DNA of 64,000 bases from Amycolatopsis sp. (GCF_025464955.1 NZ_JAODNM010000154.1:1-64000), one strand, 5' to 3'. Positions 52,477 through 61,388 are shown, counted from the first letter of the stretch. The notes: generated by a model from the letters alone, not told the origin. Translations and numbers: made by a program.

Positions 52477-54246
52477 TTATCGGGGGCTTCCGGCGAGGAC
52501 CGTGGGGACCCAGGTGGCGAGTTCGGTCCGCGCTGCGGCCAGCTGGGCCCCGGTCGGAGGGGTGGACGGCTCGGCGATCAGCGCGTAGTGCAGACCGGGC
52601 GTGGCAGCCAGCCGCAGCCGGTCACCGGAACGGGAAATCGCTGCCGGGTCGAGGTCGGTGACCACCGTGGCGGACAGGTCGGCCGGGATGTGCAGTTCCG
52701 TTGGGGCAGCCAAATCGGCGCCCTGCCACACCAACACGCCGTAGCGCCCGGTGCCGACCAGGTTCGCCACGGCCGGCATGGTGGACGGCACCTGATTCCA
52801 GGTGAGCGTCTGGCTGCCGTCGCGCAAGCGGTCCTCGTAGGTGAAGGCGAGCGTGTGCCCGGCCACGGCGGCTGGATAGAGCCGATCGAGCAGACGCGCG
52901 TCCTGGCGCAGCTGCATGGTTCTGCCCGCCTCGGTTACTGCGGCCGAGTAGTCCTCCCCGTTCCAGCCATCCCCGGTGGTGAGCACCTTCTGCGGGTTGT
53001 CGTTCATCAGCTCGTGGTGCTGACCGCTGTAGATGTCCCACTGCCACTGCATTCCCGACAGCACCGGCCCCGAGACCGACGCGTGGGTCCACCAGGTCGC
53101 ACCGGAGAGCCGGGAGTCCAGTGCCTGGTACATCGCCTTGTCCACCGTGGGCGTCTTGTCCGAGGTGAAGCCGGTCATCGGCGGGCCGAACTCGGTGACG
53201 ATCGCGGCCGTGCCCAGCGCCGCCGCCCGATCCCGCACCGCGCCGAAGTCGCCGGCGTACTGGCCGTCACCCGCCTTGCCGGGCATCAACACACCGGACT
53301 GCGCGAGCTGGTCGTAGAAGTGCGTGTTGAACACATAGCGGGACCCGGCCGCGCCGACGTCGAGGAGGCCGCCGGTCTGCTTCTCGAAGGAGATGTTGGC
53401 GTTCCAGAACATGTTCGGCTCGACGAACGCCGGCTTGTCCGGCCAGCCGGCGGTGTCCATGGCCTGGCGGAACCGCTGGAAGAACGACCAGAGCACGTTC
53501 TGCTCCCAGGACCGGCTGTCCTGGGATGAGTCGTAGCGCCCCGCGTAGGGCTCGTTGTACGGGTCCATCCCCGCGATCCCGGCGAACTCCGCGGCGCTCA
53601 GGTGGGTACGCAGGTGGTTCATCGTTTCGGTGGCCTGGCTGAAGAACTCGTCCTGCACACCGTGCGCGTTGTGCCAGAAGTCGCTCGTGGCGTTCTGCAC
53701 CACGGAGTTCTGGGTGATGTTCTGTCCCCAGTGGACGCAGATCCCGCAGCTCTCGTGCGCGTAGTTGCCCGCGGCGACCACCCACTTCGGCGCGCCGTCG
53801 CCGCTGTACCAGCTGTCCGCGCTGAACAAATAGCGCGAGTACAGGTCCTGGTGGTAGTCCGGCAGCACCGTGACGCCTTCGTCCAGGAACGCCTTCAGCT
53901 GGTCGGTCAGCGCGGTCAGGTACCCGGCGTCCAACTGTCCCCGGACCGGTTCCGCGCCCGCCCAGGAAAGCGGGAAGCGCACGGCGTTCGCGCCGGTCAG
54001 ACTGCGCATCGCCTGGGCGGACTTACGTGCGTCGGCGGCATTGGCGAACGGCAGGAAGCCGTTCTCCGCGAGCTTCGCTTCCCCGGATACATCGAAGCCG
54101 CGAAGCACGACCTCGCGGCCGAATCCGTCGGCCAAAGAAGACCCGCGCACGGTGATTTCGCGCGCTTGGACGTCGTCGGCCACCGCCGTAGAGACGAAGC
54201 CGCAGGTCATCGTCACCGCGACGAGGAGAACCAGGAGCGATCTCAT
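52477..54246 (-). CDS. Secreted GH5-family glycoside hydrolase
   Basis: 589 aa from ATG 54246; GGGGG lies 4-8 nt upstream. Signal peptide MRSLLVLLVAVTMTCGF...VADD. Catalytic TIM barrel with IAGMDPYNEPYAG (acid/base Glu in NEP) and AIVTEFGPPMTG (nucleophile Glu). A C-terminal beta-rich domain follows from about residue 440. Similar overall to endoglycoceramidase-like GH5 enzymes that cut glycolipids or related glycans outside the cell. A LacI-type operator lies just before the start. Confidence 0.87.
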   Translation of the reverse strand: MRSLLVLLVAVTMTCGFVSTAVADDVQAREITVRGSSLADGFGREVVLRGFDVSGEAKLAENGFLPFANAADARKSAQAMRSLTGANAVRFPLSWAGAEPVRGQLDAGYLTALTDQLKAFLDEGVTVLPDYHQDLYSRYLFSADSWYSGDGAPKWVVAAGNYAHESCGICVHWGQNITQNSVVQNATSDFWHNAHGVQDEFFSQATETMNHLRTHLSAAEFAGIAGMDPYNEPYAGRYDSSQDSRSWEQNVLWSFFQRFRQAMDTAGWPDKPAFVEPNMFWNANISFEKQTGGLLDVGAAGSRYVFNTHFYDQLAQSGVLMPGKAGDGQYAGDFGAVRDRAAALGTAAIVTEFGPPMTGFTSDKTPTVDKAMYQALDSRLSGATWWTHASVSGPVLSGMQWQWDIYSGQHHELMNDNPQKVLTTGDGWNGEDYSAAVTEAGRTMQLRQDARLLDRLYPAAVAGHTLAFTYEDRLRDGSQTLTWNQVPSTMPAVANLVGTGRYGVLVWQGADLAAPTELHIPADLSATVVTDLDPAAISRSGDRLRLAATPGLHYALIAEPSTPPTGAQLAAARTELATWVPTVLAGSPR

Positions 54247-54260
54247 CAAGCCCCCAAACA

Positions 54261-54273
54261 TGAAACGGTTTCA
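54261..54273. promoter_or_regulatory. LacI-type operator of the GH5 gene
   Basis: TGAAACGGTTTCA is a near-perfect dyad 15 nt before the start, typical of LacI-family sugar repressors. No LacI gene is in the window. Confidence 0.6.
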
Positions 54274-54441
54274 ATCCGCGACCGTAGCCAGGTGACCACA
54301 AGGCGTCAAGGGCACCTCGCCGCACAAGGAGACGATGATGATCACCACACTCCCCAAAAATAGGCCACCGCGCTGCTAAGTTGCATGATCAGACTCCTTG
54401 TTTTGTTATGCGCTGCCTGACAAGCCACTGGAAGGTTGATC

Positions 54442-57400
54442 ATGGCTACTGGTTCAAGGTCCGAAACCGCCGGCTCGGACGTTCAGCAGCAACGCCTCCT
54501 CGCCGAGCTGTACGCCCGCGACCAGCAGGCTCGCGACGCGCGGCCGCTCGAGTCGGTCAGCGCCGCGATCCGACGCCCCGGCTTGCCGCTGACGGAGCTC
54601 GTGGCCACGGTCATGACGGCGTACGCGGACCGGCCCGCGCTCGGCGAGCGGGCCAAGGAACTGACGACGGATCCGGAGACGGGACGTACGGTTCTGCGGT
54701 TGCTGCCGCGGTTCGACACGATCAGCTATGGCGAGCTGTGGGAACGGGTCGGCGCTATCACGGCCGACTGGTACCACGATGCCCGGAACCCGCTGCGGGA
54801 CGGCAAGTTCGTGGCCATCCTCGGGTTCAGCAGCACCGACTACGCGACGATCGACCTGGCTTGCGTCCGGATCGGCGCGGTCTCCGTGCCCCTGCAGGCA
54901 GGTGCCACCGTCAGTCACCTGAGGCCGATCATCGCCGAAACCGCGCCGCGCGTCTTCGCCACGAGCGTGGAGAACCTCGAAACAGCCGTCGAACTGGTCG
55001 CGGACAGCGAGTCGGTGCGGCGCCTGACCGTGTTCGACTACCACCCGGAGGTCGACGACCAGCGCGAACGGTTCGAGGCCGCGATCCGGCGCCTCGCCGA
55101 GTCCGGGAGCGACGTCGTCGTGGACTCGCTGGCCGCGGTGCTCGACCGAGGGAAGGACCTGCCGCCTGCCCCGGAGTTCTCCGCCGACCCGGCCGAGGAA
55201 CGCCTGTCGCTGTTGATCTACACCTCCGGCAGCACCGGCTCCCCCAAGGGCGCAATGTACACCGACAGGCTCGTCGGCGAGCTGTGGCAAGGATTCTGGC
55301 CGGAAAAGACGGGATGGCCGGTGATCGAGGTCAACTACATGCCGCTGAGTCACGTCGTCGGCCGCGCGATCCTGCTCGGCACGCTCGCCGACGGCGGCAC
55401 GGCGTACTTCGTCGCCCGCAGCGACCTGTCCACCCTTTTCGAGGACATCGCCATCATCCGCCCTACCGAGCTGATGCTGGTGCCACGGATCTGCGACATG
55501 CTGTTCCAGCACTACCAGAGCGAGCTGGATCGCCGAGGGCACGGCGCTGGGCTCGAGGCCGAGGTGAAGGCGGACCTGCGTGAGAAGTTCCTCGGCGGCC
55601 GCCTCCTCTGGGTGGGCAGCGGGTCCGCACCGCTCTCGGCCGAGATGGCGGCGTTCGTCGAGTCCTGCCTGGAACTCCCGCTGCACGACGGCTACGGCTC
55701 GACGGAGGCGGGCGCTGTGCTGATCGACCGGAAGGTGGCGCGGCCGCGGGTGCTCGACTACAAACTCGTCGACGTCCCTGAGTTGAGCTACTTCGCCACG
55801 GACTCGCCCTATCCCCGCGGTGAACTCGTGCTCAAGTCGCGGACCATGGTTCCCGGCTACTTCAAGCGGCCCGACGCCACCGCCGAGGTGTTCGACCAGG
55901 ACGGCTTCTACCGCACCGGCGACATCATGGCCGAGATCGGCCCGGACGAGCTCGTCTACGTCGACCGCAGCAAGAACGTGCTGAAGCTGTCCCAAGGCGA
56001 GTTCGTGGCCATTTCCCGCCTGGAAGCCGTCTTCGCGAGCAGCCCGCTGATCCGGCAGATCTATCTCTACGGGAACAGTGAGCGCGCGTACCTGCTCGCG
56101 GTGGTCGTCCCCACACCGGAGGCGCTCGGCCGCACCGACGTCAAGCAGGCGCTGCTCGAGTCCCTGCAGCGGACGGCCAAAGACGCGGACCTCAACTCCT
56201 ACGAGATCCCGCGGGACATCCTCGTCGAGACCGTGCCGTTCAGCGCCGAGAACGGCCTGCTGTCCGGGATCCGGAAACTGTTGCCGCCCAAGCTGAAGGA
56301 GCACTACGGCGAACGGCTGGAACAGCGGTACGACGAGCTCGCCGACCGGGAGACCTCGGAGCTGCGCGCGTTGCGCCTCGGCAGCCGCGACCGGCCGGTG
56401 CACGAAACCGTCGTCCGCGCCACCCGGGCGGTGCTGAGTGCCTCGGGCAGCCCGCTGAGCCCCGACACCCACTTCATGGACCTGGGCGGCGACTCCCTGT
56501 CCGCGCTCTCGTTCTCCACCCTGCTCAAAGAGATCTTCGGGGTCGAGGTCCCGGTGGGGGTGATCATCAGCCGCGCCAACAACCTGGGGCGGCTGGCGGA
56601 GTACGTCGAAAAGGCGCTGGAGTCCGGTTCGGAGCGGCCCACGTTCACGACAGTGCACGGCGCGAGCAGCACACGGGCACTGGCCACGGATCTGACGTTG
56701 GACAAGTTCATTGACAGCGGCACCCTCGCCACCGCGACGACGCTGCCCCGCCCCGGCGGTTCCGTGCGGACCGTCCTGCTGACCGGCGCCAACGGCTACC
56801 TCGGGCGCTTCCTGTGTCTGGAATGGTTGGAACGGCTCGCGCGGGTGGACGGCAAGCTGGTCTGTATCGTCCGCGGCAGCACCGCCGAAGCGGCTCGCCA
56901 GCGCCTCGACGAGGCATTCGACAGTGGCGACCCCGAACTGCTCCGCCATTTCCGGGAGCTGGCCGCGCAGCACCTGGAAGTGCTCGCGGGTGACATCGGT
57001 GACCCGGCACTCGGACTGGACGAACCCACGTGGCAGCGGCTGGCCGACACCGTCGACGTGATCGTGCACCCGGCCGCGCTGGTCAACCACGTCCTGCCCT
57101 ATGACCAGCTGTTCGGCCCCAACGTCGTCGGCACCGCCGAGCTGATCCGGCTGGCGCTCACCACCCGGCTCAAGCCGATCACCTACCTCTCGACCGTCGC
57201 CGTCGTCTTCGCACAGGCATCGTCGGACGACGAGGACTCCGACATCCGGGTCACCAGCCCGGCCCGGGAACTCGACGAGAGCTACGCGAACGGTTACGCC
57301 ACAAGCAAGTGGGCCGGCGAAGTCCTGCTCCGGCAAGCGCACGACCTGTGCGGCCTACCCGTGGCGACCTTCCGGTCGGACATGATCCTCGCCCACAGCC

Positions 57401-57945
57401 AGTACACCGGGCAGTTGAACGTGCCCGATATGTTCACGCGCTTGCTGCTCAGCCTCATCGCCACCGGCGTCGCGCCGGCGTCGTTCTATCTACCCGGCGG
57501 CGACGTGGCCGCCCACTACGACGGGCTGCCGGCCGACTTCACCGCGGACGCCATCACCACGTTGGGCAACCAGAATGACGAGGGGTACCGGACCTTCAAC
57601 GTCCTCAACCCCCATGACGACGGCATCTCCCTCGATGTCTTCGTCGACTGGCTGAACGAAGCCGGGTACCCTATCCACCGGATCGACGACTACGCCGAGT
57701 GGTTCACCCGCTTCGAGACCGCCGTCCGGGCCCTGCCGGAAAAGCAGAAGCAACGTTCGCTGCTCCCCCTCCTGCACGCATTCGCCCAGCCCGCCGAACC
57801 GGTACCCGGAGCCGGCATCCCCACCGACCGGTTCCGCGCCGCGGTGCAGGAAGCGGGCGTCGGCCCCGACAAGGACATCCCGCATATTTCGGCGGCGCTC
57901 ATCCGCAAATACGCCACGGACCTCCAGGAGCTCGGCCTCGTCTGA
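54442..57945 (+). CDS. car: Carboxylic acid reductase
   Basis: 1167 aa, full length for the family. ATG 54442 is preceded by GGAAGG. Adenylation domain with IYTSGSTGSPKGAMYTDR (from ~259), DGYGSTEAG and YRTGDIMAE; carrier domain LGGDSLSALSF with the phosphopantetheine Ser at ~685; reductase domain LLTGANGYLGRFLCLEWLER (~777) with catalytic ESYANGYATSKWAGEVLL (Tyr ~952, Lys ~956). Reduces aromatic or aliphatic acids to aldehydes using ATP and NADPH. Needs a phosphopantetheinyl transferase, which is not encoded in this window. Confidence 0.96.
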   Translation: MATGSRSETAGSDVQQQRLLAELYARDQQARDARPLESVSAAIRRPGLPLTELVATVMTAYADRPALGERAKELTTDPETGRTVLRLLPRFDTISYGELWERVGAITADWYHDARNPLRDGKFVAILGFSSTDYATIDLACVRIGAVSVPLQAGATVSHLRPIIAETAPRVFATSVENLETAVELVADSESVRRLTVFDYHPEVDDQRERFEAAIRRLAESGSDVVVDSLAAVLDRGKDLPPAPEFSADPAEERLSLLIYTSGSTGSPKGAMYTDRLVGELWQGFWPEKTGWPVIEVNYMPLSHVVGRAILLGTLADGGTAYFVARSDLSTLFEDIAIIRPTELMLVPRICDMLFQHYQSELDRRGHGAGLEAEVKADLREKFLGGRLLWVGSGSAPLSAEMAAFVESCLELPLHDGYGSTEAGAVLIDRKVARPRVLDYKLVDVPELSYFATDSPYPRGELVLKSRTMVPGYFKRPDATAEVFDQDGFYRTGDIMAEIGPDELVYVDRSKNVLKLSQGEFVAISRLEAVFASSPLIRQIYLYGNSERAYLLAVVVPTPEALGRTDVKQALLESLQRTAKDADLNSYEIPRDILVETVPFSAENGLLSGIRKLLPPKLKEHYGERLEQRYDELADRETSELRALRLGSRDRPVHETVVRATRAVLSASGSPLSPDTHFMDLGGDSLSALSFSTLLKEIFGVEVPVGVIISRANNLGRLAEYVEKALESGSERPTFTTVHGASSTRALATDLTLDKFIDSGTLATATTLPRPGGSVRTVLLTGANGYLGRFLCLEWLERLARVDGKLVCIVRGSTAEAARQRLDEAFDSGDPELLRHFRELAAQHLEVLAGDIGDPALGLDEPTWQRLADTVDVIVHPAALVNHVLPYDQLFGPNVVGTAELIRLALTTRLKPITYLSTVAVVFAQASSDDEDSDIRVTSPARELDESYANGYATSKWAGEVLLRQAHDLCGLPVATFRSDMILAHSQYTGQLNVPDMFTRLLLSLIATGVAPASFYLPGGDVAAHYDGLPADFTADAITTLGNQNDEGYRTFNVLNPHDDGISLDVFVDWLNEAGYPIHRIDDYAEWFTRFETAVRALPEKQKQRSLLPLLHAFAQPAEPVPGAGIPTDRFRAAVQEAGVGPDKDIPHISAALIRKYATDLQELGLV

Positions 57946-58021
57946 GCGGAACGCCGCCGTTGACCCGTGCCTCCCGATGGACATGGGGCAAGATCGAGGC
58001 AACCGACGGACTGGACCAGCC

Positions 58022-58384
58022 GTGAACCCGCACCGACCGGCATTCGTGCTGCACGAACACGACCGCCCGCGGCACCACTTCGACCTCCGCCTGGAGGAAG
58101 ACGGGGTGCTGCGGTCGTGGGCGGTTCCCCGCGGACTGCCACCGGACAGCCGGCACCACCGGTTGGCCGTCGCTGTTCCCGATCATGACCTCGACCACCT
58201 CACCTACGAGGACGCCGACAAGTCCATCGCCGACATCGGCTGGTGGGAGGAGCACGACCGCACGGACCGCCGGATGCTCTTCACCCTGCACGGCCGAGCG
58301 GGTTCGGTCCGGTACGCGCTCATCCGGACCGACCGGGACTGGCTCCTGCGCCGAACCGTCGAGCAACCGCCTTCGGGTGGCTGA
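58022..58384 (+). CDS. Stand-alone LigD-type 3'-phosphoesterase
   Basis: 120 aa from GTG 58022. FVLHEHDRPRHHFDLRLEED, then VLRSWAVPRGLP is the phosphoesterase-domain signature (H-x-H...HFDLRLE) of bacterial LigD. Removes 3'-phosphates and ribonucleotides from DNA ends during end joining. The ligase and polymerase domains are absent; single-domain versions occur in actinobacteria. Confidence 0.88.
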   Translation: MNPHRPAFVLHEHDRPRHHFDLRLEEDGVLRSWAVPRGLPPDSRHHRLAVAVPDHDLDHLTYEDADKSIADIGWWEEHDRTDRRMLFTLHGRAGSVRYALIRTDRDWLLRRTVEQPPSGG

Positions 58385-58450
58385 GCGGCGTGGCTCCTTG
58401 AGCGGTTCCTACCTCCTGATGCCGTGCTCGGCACAGTGGAGCGGACATGG

Positions 58451-58497
58451 TGGAGACCCACCCGGCAGTCGAACCCGGATTCCCGGTGGAGTAGGTC
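58451..58497 (-). ncRNA. tRNA-like minihelix (acceptor and T arm only)
   Basis: Minus strand: GACCTAC acceptor (58497-58491), 12 nt, CCGGG-TTCGACT-GCCGG T arm (one G-G mismatch at 53-61), GTGGGTC acceptor partner (7 of 7 paired), discriminator T and an encoded CCA. D and anticodon arms are missing. Either a deleted tRNA or a tRNA-end mimic. Confidence 0.45.
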
Positions 58498-58501
58498 GTG
58501 G

Positions 58502-58570
58502 TCGCGCGTCCTGGTGTCGAACCAGGGACCCCGGAGTCATGAGGTCCGGGTGGCCGCCGGGCCACGCGCG
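58502..58570 (-). tRNA. tRNA-Met/Ile2(CAT)-like, D arm shortened
   Basis: Acceptor CGCGCGT/ACGCGCG is perfect; T arm CCTGG-TTCGACA-CCAGG is perfect; anticodon loop CTCATGA has CAT. Only ~14 nt lie between acceptor and anticodon stem, so the D arm is truncated, and the stem has a C-C closing mismatch. Probably a decayed tRNA gene. Confidence 0.5.
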
Positions 58571-58743
58571 TCAAGATCCCGTCCGGGTGTGACTTTTCGC
58601 AGTAGGTGACCAGAAGTGCGTACTTCCTTGCAGGAAATTGACACAGCCTCACGATCCACTTCAGACTCTGAAATGATCATCAAGTCCGGCGGTCACTGCC
58701 ACGATCAACTGCCCGGCAGGGGGCGCTGAGATGAGCTTCCTTG

Positions 58744-58816
58744 TCGTCCTGGCGGGAATCGAACCTCGCGGCCTCCCGCGCGTCGGGCGGGCGCTCTGCC
58801 AGTGAGCTACAGGACG
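58744..58816 (-). tRNA. tRNA-Val(GAC)
   Basis: Acceptor CGTCCTG/CAGGACG, D arm GCTC...GAGC, anticodon arm CCCGC-CCGACGC-GCGGG with GAC, T loop TTCGATT. The T stem carries one bulged A (GCGAGG against CCCGC). Discriminator A. Confidence 0.75.
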
Positions 58817-58847
58817 TTTCCTCCGGCGAAATGCCGTTTGTGCTGTG

Positions 58848-58920
58848 CTCCCCCGCCTGGACTCGAACCAGGTACCTCCCGATTAACAGTCGGGTGCGCA
58901 GCCTGTTGCACCTCAGGGGA
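58848..58920 (-). tRNA. tRNA-Asn(GTT)
   Basis: Acceptor TCCCCTG/CGGGGGA, D arm GTGC...GCGC, anticodon arm CCCGA-CTGTTAA-TCGGG with GTT, T arm CCTGG-TTCGAGT-CCAGG, discriminator G. Complete cloverleaf. Confidence 0.9.
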
Positions 58921-58953
58921 ATGATCAAACGTGCGCGGTTCGTCCCCGGGCGA

Positions 58954-59571
58954 TCACGGCCGTGGCGGCAGACCGACCAGCCTGGTGAGGAACCGGTCGA
59001 CCTGCTTGGCCGCGTGCGGCCAGTGCAGGCCGGGTTCGTTGATGCGCTGGGAAAGCATGCCGTTCACGGCGGCGCGGAGGTCGATCGCGACGGTTGTCGC
59101 GTCGTCGTCCGGGGCAATGCCCGCGTCCATGCACCGCTGGATGGCTGCCGTCGTGCGCTGGACCAGCACTTCCTTGAACGGCATGCCGAGCCGCCGGTGG
59201 ACCTTGCTCTCGTGCAGCACCTTGTAGAGGCCAGGGTGGGCCTCCGCCCAGGCGAGCTGCGCCAGAAGGCGCCCGAGCAGCTGGGCCGCAGGGTCCCCCT
59301 CATGCGCCGCCTCGGCATCGTCGCCCGCCTGGACCAACTCCTCGTGACAGTGGCGCATGGCGGCCAGCACCAGCGCGTCGCGATCGGCGAAGTGCAGGTA
59401 GACCGACGTGGCGGCAATTGACACTTCGCGCGCGACGGCGCGCAGGGACAGGGCCTCGTCGTCGGCGAGCTCGTCGAGCATCCGCACGGCGGCCGAAACG
59501 ATGTCCTCGCGCAGCAGTTCGCCCTGCCCTCGGGTGTTGGGGCGGCGCCGGGGTGAGGGACTGGTTTCCAT
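58954..59571 (-). CDS. TetR-family regulator
   Basis: 205 aa from ATG 59571. Helix-turn-helix LSLRAVAREVSIAATSVYLHFADRDALV; C-terminal TetR_C_33-like region (AAQLLGRLLAQLAWAEAHPGLYKVLHES). Divergent from the CMD-family gene, with two ACTACAGGTGTAG dyads in the gap, so it very likely represses that gene and itself. Confidence 0.9.
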   Translation of the reverse strand: METSPSPRRRPNTRGQGELLREDIVSAAVRMLDELADDEALSLRAVAREVSIAATSVYLHFADRDALVLAAMRHCHEELVQAGDDAEAAHEGDPAAQLLGRLLAQLAWAEAHPGLYKVLHESKVHRRLGMPFKEVLVQRTTAAIQRCMDAGIAPDDDATTVAIDLRAAVNGMLSQRINEPGLHWPHAAKQVDRFLTRLVGLPPRP

Positions 59572-59600
59572 GGCCTGCCGAGTGTAGCTGGACAGCAATC

Positions 59601-59642
59601 GCACTACAGGTGTAGCTTCATTCGCACTACAGGTGTAGTGCG
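59601..59642. promoter_or_regulatory. Two TetR operators
   Basis: GCACTACAGGTGTAGC (59601-59616) and CGCACTACA-GG-TGTAGTGCG (59623-59642, perfect 9-bp arms) lie between the divergent TetR and CMD genes. Confidence 0.78.
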
Positions 59643-59670
59643 ATGATCGTTCACTCCTAAGGAGTCAACC

Positions 59671-60378
59671 GTGACGACTGCTACGACCAACCTCGAGCGA
59701 CTGGCCGCGCTCGACCCGGTGTTCGCCCAGATGGTCGGTGCCACCGCCCGACACGCCCGCGCGATTCCCGAGCTGTCCGACCGCGAGAAGACGTTCCTGT
59801 GCGTAGTAGCGGACGTCTGCCAGCCGAGCCTCGGGCTCGCGTTCGAGGCGCACCTGCGGGCCGGCTTGGATCGGGGTGTGTCCACTTCGGACGTTCGCGC
59901 ACTGGTGCGCTTCATTTCGTACGACTGCGGGTATCCCGCAGCCACGGCCGGTTTCGAAAGACTGGCCGAGTTCGAGGCGGCGCAAGGCCTGTCCTACGAG
60001 GAGGTCGAGCCCCTGGCCGAAAACCTGCTGGAGACCGGGCCCGGCGCCGCGCCGAGCCCGCTGCCGGACGCGGTCCGGGGCTCGCTAAGCGAGCTGGACC
60101 CGCATTTCCTGGAGTACTTCGACCTGCAGTCACGGATGCGGTCCGGCCACGGTCCCGAAACGCTTTCCGAGCGGGAGCGCGGCTTCGCGAGCCTGAGCAT
60201 CGACGTGCACTACCAGACTTTGGGAGATACGTTCCGGGCGCACGTCGGCCGGGCTCTGCGCGCCGGCGCTTCACCCGAGGATGTGCGGGCCGCCCTTCGT
60301 TTCAATGCCCAGTTCGGCGTGACCAGGGCATGGCACGGCTGGCAGGCACTCAACTCCCTTCTCGCCGAGGTCGGCTGA
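59671..60378 (+). CDS. Carboxymuconolactone-decarboxylase-family protein (two CMD repeats)
   Basis: 235 aa from GTG 59671. Two tandem CMD halves: LSDREKTFLCVVADVCQPSLGLAFEAHLRA and, from ~residue 160, LSERERGFASLSIDVHYQTLGDTFRAHVGRALRAG. No CxxC peroxidase motif. Such two-module proteins are usually TetR-controlled and linked to detoxification; activity unproven. Confidence 0.87.
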   Translation: MTTATTNLERLAALDPVFAQMVGATARHARAIPELSDREKTFLCVVADVCQPSLGLAFEAHLRAGLDRGVSTSDVRALVRFISYDCGYPAATAGFERLAEFEAAQGLSYEEVEPLAENLLETGPGAAPSPLPDAVRGSLSELDPHFLEYFDLQSRMRSGHGPETLSERERGFASLSIDVHYQTLGDTFRAHVGRALRAGASPEDVRAALRFNAQFGVTRAWHGWQALNSLLAEVG

Positions 60379-60471
60379 CAACAGAGCCGCGGGGTTCGGG
60401 TCGTGACACGTCGTGGGCCGGATGCGACACAATACGAACCGCACCCCGCGTTACCTGCGAGAGGAACCTCG

Positions 60472-60915
60472 ATGCCCGTCCGCTACCAGTTGGTGATCGA
60501 CTGCGCCGACCCGGACCTCTTGGCCCGCTTCTGGGCCGCCGCGCTGGGCTATCGGCTCGCGCCGCCGCCGTCCGGCTTCGCCACCTGGAACGACTACTAC
60601 CGCGACCTCGGGGTACCCGAAGAGGACCTGGGCGATGGCGTGGACCGGATCAGCGACCCGGAGAGCAACGGCCCGAGCATCTGGTTCAACTCGGTCCAGG
60701 ACCCCAAGGTGGTCAAGAACCGGTTGCACCTCGACATCCACGCCAGCGGCGCGCGGACCGACCCGATCGAGAACCGCCGGCAGCGCGTCGACGCCGAGGC
60801 CAACCGACTGGCCGGCCTCGGCGCCACCATCTCCGGCGCCCTAGCCGAGGAAGGGCTCGACCACTACGCGGTCGGGATGAAGGACCCGGAGGGCAACGAG
60901 TTCGACATCAACTGA
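60472..60915 (+). CDS. VOC-family protein
   Basis: 147 aa from ATG 60472 behind GAGAGGAA. YQLVIDCADPDLLARFWAAALGY, RLHLDIHASG and GLDHYAVGMKDPEGNEFDIN are the glyoxalase-like fold (DUF6194/PhnB-like). Followed by hairpin GCCGACA/TGTCGGC (60917-60943), a terminator shared with the convergent tRNA array. Confidence 0.88.
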   Translation: MPVRYQLVIDCADPDLLARFWAAALGYRLAPPPSGFATWNDYYRDLGVPEEDLGDGVDRISDPESNGPSIWFNSVQDPKVVKNRLHLDIHASGARTDPIENRRQRVDAEANRLAGLGATISGALAEEGLDHYAVGMKDPEGNEFDIN

Positions 60916-60916
60916 C

Positions 60917-60943
60917 GCCGACAGCCGCTGACTGGTTGTCGGC
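60917..60943. terminator. Terminator between VOC gene and tRNA array
   Basis: GCCGACA (60917-60923) pairs with TGTCGGC (60937-60943); lies at the 3' end of both converging units. Confidence 0.45.
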
Positions 60944-60999
60944 CGGTCGTGGCGTGCGAGTGGTGGCGTGATGACTCTGGGGTTCTTGAGGTCGATTTG

Positions 61000-61073
61000 T
61001 GGGCCGCCGGGGACTCGAACCCCGAACACGCCGGTTAAAAGCCGGCTGCTCTACGCAATTGAGCTAGCGGCCC
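61000..61073 (-). tRNA. tRNA-Lys(TTT)
   Basis: Acceptor GGGCCGC/GCGGCCC, anticodon arm GCCGG-CTTTTAA-CCGGC with TTT, T arm CGGGG-TTCGAGT-CCCCG, discriminator A. Last gene of the array in transcription order. Confidence 0.93.
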
Positions 61074-61103
61074 GTGCGGACGAGAGTCTGTGCCGGGTGT
61101 ACG

Positions 61104-61176
61104 TGGGTCGTCGGGGACTCGAACCCCGAACCTACCGATTAAGAATCGGCCGCTCTACCAATTGAGCCAACGACCC
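61104..61176 (-). tRNA. tRNA-Lys(CTT)
   Basis: Acceptor GGGTCGT/ACGACCC, D arm GCTC...GAGC, anticodon arm GCCGA-TTCTTAA-TCGGT with CTT, T arm CGGGG-TTCGAGT-CCCCG, discriminator A. Confidence 0.93.
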
Positions 61177-61196
61177 GTTGCGCCGCGGTGCGGCAG

Positions 61197-61286
61197 CGGA
61201 GGATGCAGGATTCGAACCTGCGCGGCGCTCATCACGCCGACCACCGTTTTCGAGACGGTTGCCTTTCCGGGCTCGGCCAATCCTCC
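61197..61286 (-). tRNA. tRNA-Ser(CGA)
   Basis: Acceptor GGAGGAT/ATCCTCC, anticodon arm ACCGT-CTCGAAA-ACGGT with CGA, long variable arm of a class II tRNA, T loop TTCGAAT, discriminator G. Confidence 0.93.
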
Positions 61287-61298
61287 CTGTTCTTCGTG

Positions 61299-61384
61299 TG
61301 CCCCTGGCAGGAGTCGAACCTGCATACCCGGTGCGGGTGCCCGGTTTTGAGCCGCGTGCGTCTGCCGTGTTTCGCCACAGGGGC
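61299..61384 (-). tRNA. tRNA-Leu(CAA)
   Basis: Acceptor GCCCCTG/CAGGGGC, loop CTCAAAA with CAA, long variable arm, T loop GTTCGACTC. The anticodon stem CGCGG/CCGGG has one mismatch. Discriminator A. Confidence 0.87.
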
Positions 61385-61388
61385 CGGG

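Noticed and set aside
58571..58743. Additional degenerate tRNA between the Val and Met-like genes
   Set aside because: No T-loop TTCGA sequence and no acceptor pairing could be found.
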